From Clostridia bacterium (lineage in GTDB: Bacteria; Bacillota; Clostridia; Oscillospirales; CAG-272), in the NCBI GenBank assembly GCA_029007295.1, contig JAQXHN010000033.1, forward strand, positions 1-64,000: DNA of 64,000 nucleotides, read 5' to 3'. The translations under genes and the position numbers were made by a program. Each line of letters opens with the position of its first letter. Position 1 is the first letter of the stretch. A model generated the notes under the pieces. It did not search any database and had not been told where the DNA came from. It was given only the letters and a program-made list of their open reading frames with translations. Shown piece by piece: positions 10,618-20,271 of this stretch.

Positions 10618-12690
10618 TTATTTAATCAAGTATTCTTCCAATTCTTTATCCATAACTTTTCGAGTCAAATCAATTTTCCAGAGTATGTGCGCTTCGTCAC
10701 ACATATATTCCATACTCGGCTCAAAGCCAAGCCTTGAGTCAAATTTTACAAGAGGAATTGTTTCTTCGGCATTTTCAATTTCTGATTCAGCAATGGCTCG
10801 CATTTTATATACAACTTCATTTCTTTCCTCTCCCTCTGAATCAAGAAGAACATCCTTTAGCTTTTTCCATTCCTTAACATTGACCGTTGTCTTCGCCGAA
10901 TGAGCGATAAACCTACACATACCGATAAGACGTTGTGCGTCCTCCCTTTTCCTTTCGGGAATCAACTCTAAACACTTTTCAAGAATATCGGAACCCTCGT
11001 TGTATAATTCAAATACCTTTGAATGACACTTTATTTCATAATTAATCTTTGCCAAAAGCTCAGGTGTGGAAATATCGTAAACATACATAGGGTTACAAAT
11101 ATCGTTTCCGCCGTTTTCGGCATACGGCACGGTCGGAAATTGTGCGTTATTATCCTTAAACAAAAGCAAAGGATACGAAGGACCTACCCGGAAAGGTCCG
11201 TACTGGTCTTCGTTTGTTGAAATAAGCATTCTGATGCCGTCGCTGAAAAGCCTGTACGCCTTTAAAACGTCGGTAGCACATACCTCACTGAAATCGCGGC
11301 AGGCAAGTCTGTATAAAACATTATCAAGGTCGCATTCTGGATCGTCAAACGCCCACTTGCACAAATCGGAAATAAACGAGGGATAAAAGCCGTAATGATG
11401 CGAATCCATCGTACCGCACAGTCCGTAATTATCGTGCATTTTTTTCATTTCACGGTATCTGTTCATCCACTGATACGGTGCAGGTTCAAAGGGTATTGTA
11501 CCGACATCCCACGTAAGACCGCCTGTATTGGACATGGTATACAGCTTGATTCCTCTTTCCTTTGCAAGCTTTGCTTCGCTTACAAAATACCGGCCGGGTC
11601 CTTCGAAAAATAAAGTATAATCTACGGTTCTGTTTGCTATACCTTCACGTATAACGTCCTCAAACATTTCAAACGTAACAAGCAGCGTAATATCGGTCGG
11701 AATGTTACGAAGAAGCTCAAGACGATATTTTTCTTCAACATAACCCCAGTTATATGTCCAGAATACAATTTCGGCATCCGGTTTTTTTGAACGGATGGTT
11801 TTCTTGATAAGATCAATCCAAAGAGGATAATCATAGCAAGGCCACCAACCCGGGCTGGGCTTATCTTTGATTATATATTCGCCGTTTTCATCCATATTAT
11901 CTAAACGGAGAATTCCCGTTGTATGTGGATCCTTACTTGGAAATTCGCAAGATTCCCCTACAAAAATTATACCCTTAAAGCCCGGACAGCGTTCAAAAAG
12001 CCTGCCATAGAGATTTTCGTAAAAGTCCGGCGCCGACGGGTCTTCGGGATGCACCTTGCTCAGCATATAGCTGTATGCATACACATCAACTCCGTAGCGT
12101 GACGCACGATATATCAAATCATTGAAATCATTATAGCCGTGAGGAGTAATGTCAATATCCTTAACGAAAATGAGAAGTGAATTTATACCCTCGTGAGCAA
12201 TTGCCCGGATATGTTCGTCCGGAAACATATCAAGTCCGAATCCGGAATGAACCATTCTCGGCGAGTACATAGGAGTACGGAAGCTTTCACCCTTTGAAAG
12301 AATAGGTGCTTCATTAAGATTCATTAAATCCTCAACATAGTATCCCGCCTGGGCACATGCTCTTGAATCGTATCCGATGAGCTGAATTTCATTATCATTT
12401 ACTCTTATTCCGTAGCTGTTTTCTTTTAAAGACGAATCTATAACATAACGAATGGATTTTTCTTTTCTGTCTCTTGAAAACGATATGCACTCGTTCATGG
12501 ACACGAGAAAGTATTCCTCTAAGTCTCTTGCCGCATAATAAAGTACGGTATCGTCAACCGAGGGTAATACAATACTCCATTCGGAATTTACTGTTATCTC
12601 GTTATTGTTTGCCGTTTTATCAGGGTTACGGCGATTTTTCTTATGAACGTCAAGCATTCTTTTACGAAATTCGTAATTAATTTCCGACAT
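10618..12690 (-). CDS. Large cytoplasmic glycoside-hydrolase-like protein (alpha-glucuronidase/GH20-type N-domain plus barrel-like region), family uncertain
   Basis: LPSVDDTVLYYAARDLEEYF, NEIQLIGYDSRACAQAGYYVEDLMN (N-domain-like), RTPMYSPRMVHSGFGLDMFPDEHIRAIAHEGINSL, EIVFWTYNWGYVEEKYRLELLRNIP. No signal peptide. Confidence 0.55.
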   Translation of the reverse strand: MSEINYEFRKRMLDVHKKNRRNPDKTANNNEITVNSEWSIVLPSVDDTVLYYAARDLEEYFLVSMNECISFSRDRKEKSIRYVIDSSLKENSYGIRVNDNEIQLIGYDSRACAQAGYYVEDLMNLNEAPILSKGESFRTPMYSPRMVHSGFGLDMFPDEHIRAIAHEGINSLLIFVKDIDITPHGYNDFNDLIYRASRYGVDVYAYSYMLSKVHPEDPSAPDFYENLYGRLFERCPGFKGIIFVGESCEFPSKDPHTTGILRLDNMDENGEYIIKDKPSPGWWPCYDYPLWIDLIKKTIRSKKPDAEIVFWTYNWGYVEEKYRLELLRNIPTDITLLVTFEMFEDVIREGIANRTVDYTLFFEGPGRYFVSEAKLAKERGIKLYTMSNTGGLTWDVGTIPFEPAPYQWMNRYREMKKMHDNYGLCGTMDSHHYGFYPSFISDLCKWAFDDPECDLDNVLYRLACRDFSEVCATDVLKAYRLFSDGIRMLISTNEDQYGPFRVGPSYPLLLFKDNNAQFPTVPYAENGGNDICNPMYVYDISTPELLAKINYEIKCHSKVFELYNEGSDILEKCLELIPERKREDAQRLIGMCRFIAHSAKTTVNVKEWKKLKDVLLDSEGEERNEVVYKMRAIAESEIENAEETIPLVKFDSRLGFEPSMEYMCDEAHILWKIDLTRKVMDKELEEYLIK

Positions 12691-12709
12691 ATCTTTTCTC
12701 CGATTATTA

Positions 12710-12738
12710 TTGAAATAAGATAAACAATGTGATATAAT
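12710..12738 (+). promoter_or_regulatory. Sigma-A promoter for DMT transporter
   Basis: TTGAAA (12710-12715) - N17 - TATAAT (12733-12738). Confidence 0.65.
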
Positions 12739-12744
12739 GTCACA
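12728..12744. promoter_or_regulatory. 17-bp palindromic operator candidate TGTGATATAATGTCACA between divergent promoters
   Basis: Arms TGTGA/TCACA with near-symmetric interior; overlaps the -10 of the rightward promoter and sits just downstream of the leftward -10. Confidence 0.6.
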
Positions 12745-12753
12745 TGTATTTTT

Positions 12754-12782
12754 ATTATATATATTTTAATCGTTATTGTCAA
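12754..12782 (-). promoter_or_regulatory. Sigma-A promoter for the 10618-12690 gene
   Basis: Minus strand TTGACA (12782-12777) - N17 - TATAAT (12759-12754). Confidence 0.75.
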
Positions 12783-12794
12783 GACGGAGTGATT

Positions 12795-13706
12795 ATGAAA
12801 AAACTTAAATTTTCCCCGATGATTGCAAATATTTTGTTAGTAGTGGCAGCCGTAATATGGGGATACTCCTTCATCTCTCAAGATGAAGCGGGTAGATATG
12901 TTGGTACATTTACCATAAACGCCGTAAGATTTTTAATAGGCTCAATTGTACTTATTCCGATTGTTCTTTTGAATTTCAGAACGCCGGAGAAATCAAAAGA
13001 ATTTAAGACTAAAATCAAGCCATCCCTGATAGGAGGAGGTATCGCAGGCTTTTTTCTGTTTGTGGCAGTGACAATTCAGCAGATAGGTATTAACGGATGC
13101 AACGACCCCGGTAAGGCGGGATTTATTACCGCTATGTATATAGTGCTGGTACCGGTTTTTGGGATATTTCTCAAGAAAAAATTAACCGCTTTCGCCGTTG
13201 TCGGAATTTGTATTGCTCCCGTAGGATTATATCTTTTGTGCGTTAAGGACGGATTTTCTTTAGCGACAAGCGATTTGCTTCTGCTCGGATGCGCCGTATT
13301 TTTCTCTTTGCAGATAATTTGTATTGATATTTTTTCTTCAAAAACAGACGGCGTTTTATTTTCAATAGTTGAGTTTCTCACAACATCGGTTTTGTCATTT
13401 CCCGTTGCGTTTATTACAGAGAAAATATCAGTTAAAATTATTTTGGATAATATCTCACCGATTCTGTTTCTTGGCGTATTTTCCTGCGGCATAGCTTACA
13501 CTTTACAGGTAATAGCTCAAAGCAAAACAAATCCAACCGTAGCCTCTCTCTTAATGAGCCTTGAATCTGTTTTTTCAGTAATATTTACTGCAATTTTTTA
13601 TGAAAAAACCATTGAAACGAGAGAATTACTCGGATGCATAGTTATTTTTTCAGCTGTAATTTTAGCTCAGATTCCCACCGTAAAAAAGGAGAAAGTAAAT
13701 GATTGA
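12795..13706 (+). CDS. DMT superfamily (EamA) transporter
   Basis: Ten hydrophobic segments; MKKLKFSPMIANILLVVAAVIWGYSFISQDEAGRYVGTFTINAVRFLIGSIVLIP. Confidence 0.93.
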   Translation: MKKLKFSPMIANILLVVAAVIWGYSFISQDEAGRYVGTFTINAVRFLIGSIVLIPIVLLNFRTPEKSKEFKTKIKPSLIGGGIAGFFLFVAVTIQQIGINGCNDPGKAGFITAMYIVLVPVFGIFLKKKLTAFAVVGICIAPVGLYLLCVKDGFSLATSDLLLLGCAVFFSLQIICIDIFSSKTDGVLFSIVEFLTTSVLSFPVAFITEKISVKIILDNISPILFLGVFSCGIAYTLQVIAQSKTNPTVASLLMSLESVFSVIFTAIFYEKTIETRELLGCIVIFSAVILAQIPTVKKEKVND

Positions 13707-14628
13707 AGCATTACAAATGCTTCCTTTTCTGCACGATTTAGAGCAAATTAGAAAACCTGTTTTTACTTTTATAGCCAAAACGGTTACGCTTTTAGGACAG
13801 GAAGTATTGCCGGTACTAATTATTTGCATAATATTCTGGTGTATTGACAAAAAAGCGGGGTATAAATTTATTTTTGTATTTTTTTCTTCGGGCGTTATAT
13901 GTCAAACCATGAAAATATCCTTCCGAATCGATAGACCCTGGATATTGGACCCTACCCTTTCGCCGGTTAAGGGTGCATTGAAGTCCGCAACCGGTTATTC
14001 TTTTCCGAGCGGTCATACTCAGGCGGCAACATCGCTTTTCGGCTCTCTTATTTTTTATCTCAGGAAGCCTGTTTATAAAATTGCCTCTGTAATTATCATT
14101 CTATCCGTTGCTTTTTCAAGACTGTATCTCGGGGTGCATACGCTTCTTGACGTTTCGGTTTCAATGCTGATTACATTCCTTTTGGTAGTATTATTCTTTA
14201 CCTTGCTTAAAAATATTTCAAATAATGCAGATTCTTATATACGCCTTTCATTGATAACGGCGACGGTATGTATTTTCATTTTATTTTATGCTTCTTATTT
14301 GTATTACAGCGGTTATATCGAATATGACCTGATTAAAGACGGCTTTAAAACGGCAGGCTCCGGTTTGGGCTTCTCGATAGGCTTTTTCATAGAAAATAAG
14401 TACGTCAATTTTAATGTAAAATGCAAAAATATCCGTCTCCAAATTATTAAATTAGTATTAGGCATTTCCTCGGCGCTGATATTTAAGAGCGTTTTAAAAT
14501 TGATTGTCAAAGAGAATATTTATTCCGATACGCTTCGCTATATGTTTTTAGTAATATATCTTGTTGCGCTGTATCCCTTTATATTTACAAAATTATTTAA
14601 TTACAGAGAGGCTGTTCATGAAAAGTAA
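13699..14628 (+). CDS. PAP2 family membrane phosphatase
   Basis: KISFRIDRPW, GYSFPSGHTQAATSLFGSL, SRLYLGVHTLLDV: the three PAP2 motifs. Confidence 0.92.
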   Translation: MIEALQMLPFLHDLEQIRKPVFTFIAKTVTLLGQEVLPVLIICIIFWCIDKKAGYKFIFVFFSSGVICQTMKISFRIDRPWILDPTLSPVKGALKSATGYSFPSGHTQAATSLFGSLIFYLRKPVYKIASVIIILSVAFSRLYLGVHTLLDVSVSMLITFLLVVLFFTLLKNISNNADSYIRLSLITATVCIFILFYASYLYYSGYIEYDLIKDGFKTAGSGLGFSIGFFIENKYVNFNVKCKNIRLQIIKLVLGISSALIFKSVLKLIVKENIYSDTLRYMFLVIYLVALYPFIFTKLFNYREAVHEK

Positions 14629-15247
14629 CATTGAAAGAATGAAGGCGGGTCTTCTCTACGATCCTACGGACCCGGAAATTATTAAAATTCAAGCTTCACA
14701 TCTTGATAATATTTATGAATATAACCGAATACGACCCTCTGATGTAAAAGCAAGAGAAGCTAAGCTGAAAGAAATGCTTTGCGAAATGGGACATGGCTGT
14801 TATATTGAAGCCCCTTTTTATGCCAATTTCGGCGGCAGTCATGTGCATCTCGGAAATAATGTATATGCTAACTATAATCTTACGTTAGTCGACGACGGTG
14901 AAATTTTTATCGGCGACAACACTATGATTGCGCCGAATGTTACAATTGATACTGCGTCGCATCCTATAGAGCCTTCCCTGCGCAAACGCTTTTATCAGTA
15001 TAATCTTCCCGTACATATAGGAAAAAATGTTTGGATCGGCGCAAATGTAACGATACTACCGGGGGTAACTATAGGAGATAACACGGTTATCGGCGCTTCA
15101 AGCACCGTAACAAACGATATGCCGGAAAATTCCGTATGCTACGGCACCCCCTGCAGTGTTATAAGAAAAATAAGCGAAAGAGACAGAAAATACTATTATC
15201 GAAATTTACAGATTGATATTCCGATTGAATGTGAAACGCAAAAATGA
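14618..15247 (+). CDS. Sugar O-acetyltransferase (maltose/galactoside acetyltransferase family)
   Basis: MKAGLLYDPTDPEI, ANFGGSHVHLGNNVYANYNLTLVDDGEIFIGDNTMIAPNVTIDTASHP, VWIGANVTILPGVTIGDNTVIGA. Confidence 0.94.
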   Translation: MKSNIERMKAGLLYDPTDPEIIKIQASHLDNIYEYNRIRPSDVKAREAKLKEMLCEMGHGCYIEAPFYANFGGSHVHLGNNVYANYNLTLVDDGEIFIGDNTMIAPNVTIDTASHPIEPSLRKRFYQYNLPVHIGKNVWIGANVTILPGVTIGDNTVIGASSTVTNDMPENSVCYGTPCSVIRKISERDRKYYYRNLQIDIPIECETQK

Positions 15248-15249
15248 TT

Positions 15250-15279
15250 AAAAGCCGATTCGTTACCGAATCGGCTTTT
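15250..15279. terminator. Bidirectional intrinsic terminator between convergent genes
   Basis: aaaagccgattcg-ttac-cgaatcggctttt. Confidence 0.9.
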
Positions 15280-15282
15280 AAA

Positions 15283-15711
15283 TTAAATTACACCTTTTTT
15301 GATAATTATGTTCGCATACAGAGCCTTTTCACCGCTCATAATAACAAATCTGCTTTTCTCCTTAACTCTGTCGTAAAAAGCAAATCTTTCTATATTCTCT
15401 ATTAAATCACTGCGAGCGTCATATTTAGAAATAATTTGTTTGTATTCGTTCCAAATAGGGGTTTCAACCGTATCTCCGGGAACTACACTCATCAGCGCTG
15501 CGGGTTTATTACTGTATTGGTCAAGCGGAATTAACTGCAAAACCGCCTCTAAAATATCGGTTGCGCCGTGACCGTCCATTCTTATAACCGTGTCACTGCA
15601 CGTATGTCCCGGAAAGTTAGCGTCTCCGATAGTAAATTCATCGCCGTGTCCCAATTCACACAGTAATTTTAAAAGCTCCGGCGGAATTATAGAAGGAACG
15701 CCCTTTAACAT
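15283..15711 (-). CDS. RbsD/FucU family sugar mutarotase
   Basis: MLKGVPSIIPPELLKLLCELGHGDEFTIGDANFPGH, LMSVVPGD. Confidence 0.92.
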   Translation of the reverse strand: MLKGVPSIIPPELLKLLCELGHGDEFTIGDANFPGHTCSDTVIRMDGHGATDILEAVLQLIPLDQYSNKPAALMSVVPGDTVETPIWNEYKQIISKYDARSDLIENIERFAFYDRVKEKSRFVIMSGEKALYANIIIKKGVI

Positions 15712-15712
15712 A

Positions 15713-16585
15713 TCAACTACCTACCTTTTTATTTTTAATTTCAAAAATCAAAGTCGAAAAAATCACAAGAACAGAGCCGATAATCTGAAATACGGACATT
15801 GCTTCGCCGAGCATTAATCCCGATAATATCACTGCAACCACCGGATCTATATAGCTGAATAATGAAACTGTTTGCGACGGTAAATTATTAAGTGCATAAA
15901 AATATAAAACATATGCAATACCGGTATGAACCAAACCGAGCACTACCAGTAAAATAATATTTGAAAAGGATAATGACTCTAAGTAAACCTTTTCAAAGGA
16001 AAAGGTGTAAAGAAATAGAATAACCACAGCTACGGCAAATTGAACAATTGTTCTGTCTAACGGTGAAATTTCAATCATAGATTTATTCACTATGACGCAT
16101 ACCGCATAACAAACCGCCGCCGCAATACCAAAAATCACACCTATGGGATTTATTATTGAAACAACATCAAATACTCCCGTTACAAATACTATACCTATAA
16201 CAGCAACTGTTATACACAGTATCATATTTACAGAAATTATTTCCTTGAAAACAAAAGGAGAAATAGCTATTACAATTATAGGTGCAAGATAATAGCACAC
16301 AGTCGCAACAGCAACACCTGTATGCTTTATCGCCTCAAAAAGCATTACCCAGTTAATACCGAGTGCCGCACCGGATATTAACAGCTTATATCGGTTAGCT
16401 TTAATTGAATTAACCGATAAGGAATGTTTGGAAACAAAGGTAATGATCATAAGAAAAACAAGCGCCGTAATACTCCTTGAAAAAGCAATAAAACCCGAGG
16501 GCAGTGATATCTGACTTGAAACAATACCTGTCGTTCCGAACACGGTCATCGCCGTTACAAGTGAAGCTAAGGGCTTGTTTTTCAT
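15713..16585 (-). CDS. EamA family transporter
   Basis: Ten TM-like segments; MTVFGTTGIVSSQISLPSGFIAFSRSITALVFLM, YVLYFYALNNLPSQTVSLFSYIDPVVAVILS. Confidence 0.92.
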   Translation of the reverse strand: MKNKPLASLVTAMTVFGTTGIVSSQISLPSGFIAFSRSITALVFLMIITFVSKHSLSVNSIKANRYKLLISGAALGINWVMLFEAIKHTGVAVATVCYYLAPIIVIAISPFVFKEIISVNMILCITVAVIGIVFVTGVFDVVSIINPIGVIFGIAAAVCYAVCVIVNKSMIEISPLDRTIVQFAVAVVILFLYTFSFEKVYLESLSFSNIILLVVLGLVHTGIAYVLYFYALNNLPSQTVSLFSYIDPVVAVILSGLMLGEAMSVFQIIGSVLVIFSTLIFEIKNKKVGS

Positions 16586-16595
16586 ATTTTAAGCT

Positions 16596-17399
16596 TTACT
16601 CTCCCGCAATAGAACCGAGATCAATAAGCGATTCGGAGGCTCCGCTTACAAGGGGAAGCTTTCCGTCCCACTTATCAATTTTCAAATATTCAATAATGAG
16701 CTCGGTAAGCGAAGCGTTAATTGTTTTATTGGATTCAGCCTCGGCGTCTGCTTTGATTTTGATTGCTTCAGCTTCAGCCTGCGCGTTGGTAATGGCAGTC
16801 TGCTTTTCCGTTTCAGCCTTTAATAGCTTCTGCTGAGCAACCTGTTTTTCCTCAATTGCAGTAATGAACGCTTCGGAGAAATCAAAGTTAATAATATTAA
16901 CATCCGTAATGTATAGTCCTTGGCCGTTAAGCTTTTCATTAAGTCCCGTAACAAGTCCCTCTGAGATCAAGGATCTGTTTGTAACGCTTTCCTCAGCTGT
17001 ATATTTTGCGGAAATAGCCTTTAATACTTCGTTTACGGCAGGAGCAACTAAAATTCCCTCAAAATCAGAACCGACATTTTTATAAAGGCTGTATGATTTT
17101 GAAGCGTCAACACGGTAATTTATCGCAATTGTGGTCGAAACAGTCTGCAAGTCCTTAGAAAACGCCTCTGTATTAACTTCAAGCTTTACGATTCGGTTAT
17201 CGATAGATACAACGCTCTGTATAAAGGGTATTTTTAGATGAACGCCCTCGGAAAGAACGGTCTCGTTAACCTTTCCCAACGTAAGAACAACGCCTGTATG
17301 ACCTGCGTTTATTATGGTGAAGGAATTTATTCCCAAAACAATAACAATAACCGCTATAACAACGGAAATAATTATTTTCACTTTACCTTTTGTGCTCAT
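16596..17399 (-). CDS. SPFH/prohibitin family membrane protein
   Basis: N-terminal TM, NAGHTGVVLTLGKVNETVLSEGVHLKIPFIQSVVSIDNRI, EAEAIKIKADAEAES. Confidence 0.93.
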   Translation of the reverse strand: MSTKGKVKIIISVVIAVIVIVLGINSFTIINAGHTGVVLTLGKVNETVLSEGVHLKIPFIQSVVSIDNRIVKLEVNTEAFSKDLQTVSTTIAINYRVDASKSYSLYKNVGSDFEGILVAPAVNEVLKAISAKYTAEESVTNRSLISEGLVTGLNEKLNGQGLYITDVNIINFDFSEAFITAIEEKQVAQQKLLKAETEKQTAITNAQAEAEAIKIKADAEAESNKTINASLTELIIEYLKIDKWDGKLPLVSGASESLIDLGSIAGE

Positions 17400-17446
17400 T
17401 TTTTCTCCTAATTAATATATACACATTTTAATATTGATAAAAATTT

Positions 17447-18580
17447 TTATTTTTTGAAATATTCACGTATTTTGTCCGTGATTTCATCTACCTGCTCAAT
17501 CGTAAGATACGGATGCATAGGGAGAGAAAGACAGGTTTTAACGACTTTTTCCGTATTAGGGAAATCGCCTTTATCGAAGCCGTATTTTTTAACCGCAGTC
17601 TGTTGATGCATTCCTCGAGGATAATAAATCATTGATGGAATTCCGTTCTGCTTTAAATAAGACTGCAGACCGTTTCTCTGCTCTTCGCTTTCAAGAAGAA
17701 CGGTATACTGAGCCCAGCTTGAAACAAAGCCTTCGGGAATATACGGCGTTACAACTAAATCCTTTAATCTTTCGTCATAAAGCTTTGCCGTATTATTTAC
17801 TGCGTCAAGCTCGTAATTTTCAAAAGCATGGAATTTAGGTAACAATATCGCCGCCTGTAACGTATCAAGTCGGGAATTAATACCGATATCCTGATTGTCA
17901 TACTTATCCTCAGGAGAGCGACCCTGAGCGCGAAGCGAGCGCAATTTTACGTCCAGCTCTCCGTCGTCGGTGAAAATTGCACCTCCGTCACCGTAACAGC
18001 CAAGAGGCTTAGCGGGGAAAAACGAGGTTGCGGCGGCATTGCCGAAAGAACAGTTGCGCTTTCCGTTAATACTTCCGCCGAAGCCCTGCGCACCGTCCTC
18101 CAAAATTCTTAAAGAATATTTATCGGCAATTTTGCATATAGCATTGTAATCCGCACTTTGACCGAATAAATCTACGGGAATTATTACCTTAGGAGTAAGT
18201 TTTCCTTCAGCTATTGTCTTTTCGATGGCAGCTTCCAAAGCTTTCGGCGACATATTAAAGGTTCTGTCGTCAATATCGACCAAAACAGGAGCAGCTCCTG
18301 CGCTCATTGCAACGTTCACCGTTGCAAAAAAAGTAAAGTCAGGAGCAAAAACTGCGTCTCCTTTACCTACTCCCCAAGCCGCTAATACAAGCGCAAGTGC
18401 ATCAGTACCGCTGGCACAGCTTACACAGTGCTTTGTGCCTACATAATTCGCAAGCTCTTTTTCAAGTATTTCAACCTCGGGACCGATAATGAATTTACTG
18501 CTTTCTATTACATTTTTTATTCCTTCGTCTATTTCATTTTTAAGAGCCTTATACTGTGCGCCGAGATCGCGAAACTGCAT
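17447..18580 (-). CDS. DegT/DnrJ/EryC1/StrS aminotransferase (WbpE-like)
   Basis: MQFRDLGAQYKALKNEIDEGI, YVGTKHCVSCASGTDALALVL, FFPAKPLGCYGDGGAIF. Confidence 0.93.
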   Translation of the reverse strand: MQFRDLGAQYKALKNEIDEGIKNVIESSKFIIGPEVEILEKELANYVGTKHCVSCASGTDALALVLAAWGVGKGDAVFAPDFTFFATVNVAMSAGAAPVLVDIDDRTFNMSPKALEAAIEKTIAEGKLTPKVIIPVDLFGQSADYNAICKIADKYSLRILEDGAQGFGGSINGKRNCSFGNAAATSFFPAKPLGCYGDGGAIFTDDGELDVKLRSLRAQGRSPEDKYDNQDIGINSRLDTLQAAILLPKFHAFENYELDAVNNTAKLYDERLKDLVVTPYIPEGFVSSWAQYTVLLESEEQRNGLQSYLKQNGIPSMIYYPRGMHQQTAVKKYGFDKGDFPNTEKVVKTCLSLPMHPYLTIEQVDEITDKIREYFKK

Positions 18581-18609
18581 ATTATCACACCTTCCGTAAA
18601 AATGTACAA

Positions 18610-19188
18610 TTAATTATCTTCAACTAAACCGTTTTCTGTTTCTATATATCTTCTGCCGCAGACAGGACATACAAGTGAAGAGTCGCGCAAAAGCTCTCCG
18701 CATTCGCACGCCCAGCCCTTTCTCTTTGCCGGAACTCCGAGCATCAGCGCATGCGCCGGTACGTTATCACAAACAACGGCGCCTGCTCCGATTAATGCCC
18801 ACTCACCGACCGTATGTCCGCAAACAATTGTTGCGTTAGCGCCTATGCTGGCGCCTTTTTTAATAACAGTAGGCTTATACGCCGCGCTTCCCTTGGGGTA
18901 TTTCGCTCTGGGAGTTAAGTCATTTGTAAACACGCATGAAGGACCGCAGAAAACATAATCCTCCAGCTCAACACCTTCATATACCGCAACGTTGTTTTGA
19001 ATTTTAACGCCGTCGCCGATTTTTACATTATTTGAAATATTTACATTCTGTCCGAGAGAGCATTTCTTACCGATCCTTGCTCCCTTTTGAATATGACAGA
19101 AGTACCAAATCTTTGTACCATCTCCGATTTCAACATCTTCATCTACATAGGAGCTTTCATGTACAAAATATTTTTTTTCTTCGCTCAT
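18610..19188 (-). CDS. Hexapeptide N-acetyltransferase (WbpD-like) with C-terminal zinc ribbon
   Basis: [44 protein letters not shown]-terminal [18 protein letters not shown]. Confidence 0.93.
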   Translation of the reverse strand: MSEEKKYFVHESSYVDEDVEIGDGTKIWYFCHIQKGARIGKKCSLGQNVNISNNVKIGDGVKIQNNVAVYEGVELEDYVFCGPSCVFTNDLTPRAKYPKGSAAYKPTVIKKGASIGANATIVCGHTVGEWALIGAGAVVCDNVPAHALMLGVPAKRKGWACECGELLRDSSLVCPVCGRRYIETENGLVEDN

Positions 19189-20261
19189 TTTCCGAACCTA
19201 CCTACAAAATCAAGCGTTGAGCATTCCTCAAGCGGAAATTTCACCGATTTGCCTTCTGCCGCCGACTTATATATTGCCAAAATCATCTCAAGAGCATTCA
19301 TTCCGTCCTCACCCGTAACATAGGGGTCGCGGTCGTTATTTATTGCGTCAATAACATCCGCATACAGAGGGGTATGACCAAATCCGTAAACGTTCGGGGG
19401 GTTTTCGTGAAATGTTTTCTTTACATATTCCGGGTCATCAATGGCATCGGAGAAGTTCCATTCTTCGATTATATTTACTGATTGACCGCCCGCCTTAACA
19501 GTTCCTTTTTCACCGAAAAGGTAAAGTGTTTCTTCAAGGTTTTTCGGATATATATCGGTTGTCCCTTCGATAATTCCGTAGCTGCCGTTTTCAAATTTTA
19601 CAAGAGCAATACCCATATCCTCCGCTTCGATGTAATCATGATTGAGATTATCCGTATACGCCATAACCTCGCTGACCTTGCCGCCCATCATCCAGCGAAG
19701 CAAATCGATATTGTGAATGCACTGGTTCATCAAAGCGCCGCCGTCCTGAGCCCAGGTTCCTCTCCACGGAGCTCTTGAATAATATTCCCAGCCCCTGTTC
19801 CAGCGTATATGGGCTGTTCCGTAAAACAATCTGCCGAAACGCTTTTTTAAATAGGCTTCGCGAATTTTTTGAACGGATTTATTAAATCTGTTCTGATGGT
19901 TTGCACAAACCTTAACGCCTTTTTTCTTTCCTGCTTCAATTATAGCTCTTGCGTCATGCATGGAAAGAGCAATCGGCTTTTCAATGATGATGTTACAACC
20001 GGCTTCTATGCAATCAAGTGCAATAGGCGCATGCTTTCCGCTTTCGGTTGCAATGGCTACAAGCTCGGGCTTTTCCTTCTCAAGCATTTCTTTGTAGTCT
20101 TCATACTTTTTTACCGAATCGGACAACTCGAATTTGAGTACGGTATCATCCATATGTTGAGGAACAATATCACAAATCGCGACAATCTCTAAATTATTAT
20201 TCTTTGCAGCCTGAATGTGATTCGGCGAAATTCTGCCGCATCCTATTAATGCATACCTCAT
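19185..20261 (-). CDS. Gfo/Idh/MocA oxidoreductase (WbpB-like)
   Basis: [66 protein letters not shown]. Confidence 0.94.
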   Translation of the reverse strand: MRYALIGCGRISPNHIQAAKNNNLEIVAICDIVPQHMDDTVLKFELSDSVKKYEDYKEMLEKEKPELVAIATESGKHAPIALDCIEAGCNIIIEKPIALSMHDARAIIEAGKKKGVKVCANHQNRFNKSVQKIREAYLKKRFGRLFYGTAHIRWNRGWEYYSRAPWRGTWAQDGGALMNQCIHNIDLLRWMMGGKVSEVMAYTDNLNHDYIEAEDMGIALVKFENGSYGIIEGTTDIYPKNLEETLYLFGEKGTVKAGGQSVNIIEEWNFSDAIDDPEYVKKTFHENPPNVYGFGHTPLYADVIDAINNDRDPYVTGEDGMNALEMILAIYKSAAEGKSVKFPLEECSTLDFVGRFGK

Positions 20262-20271
20262 TGTTAACTCC

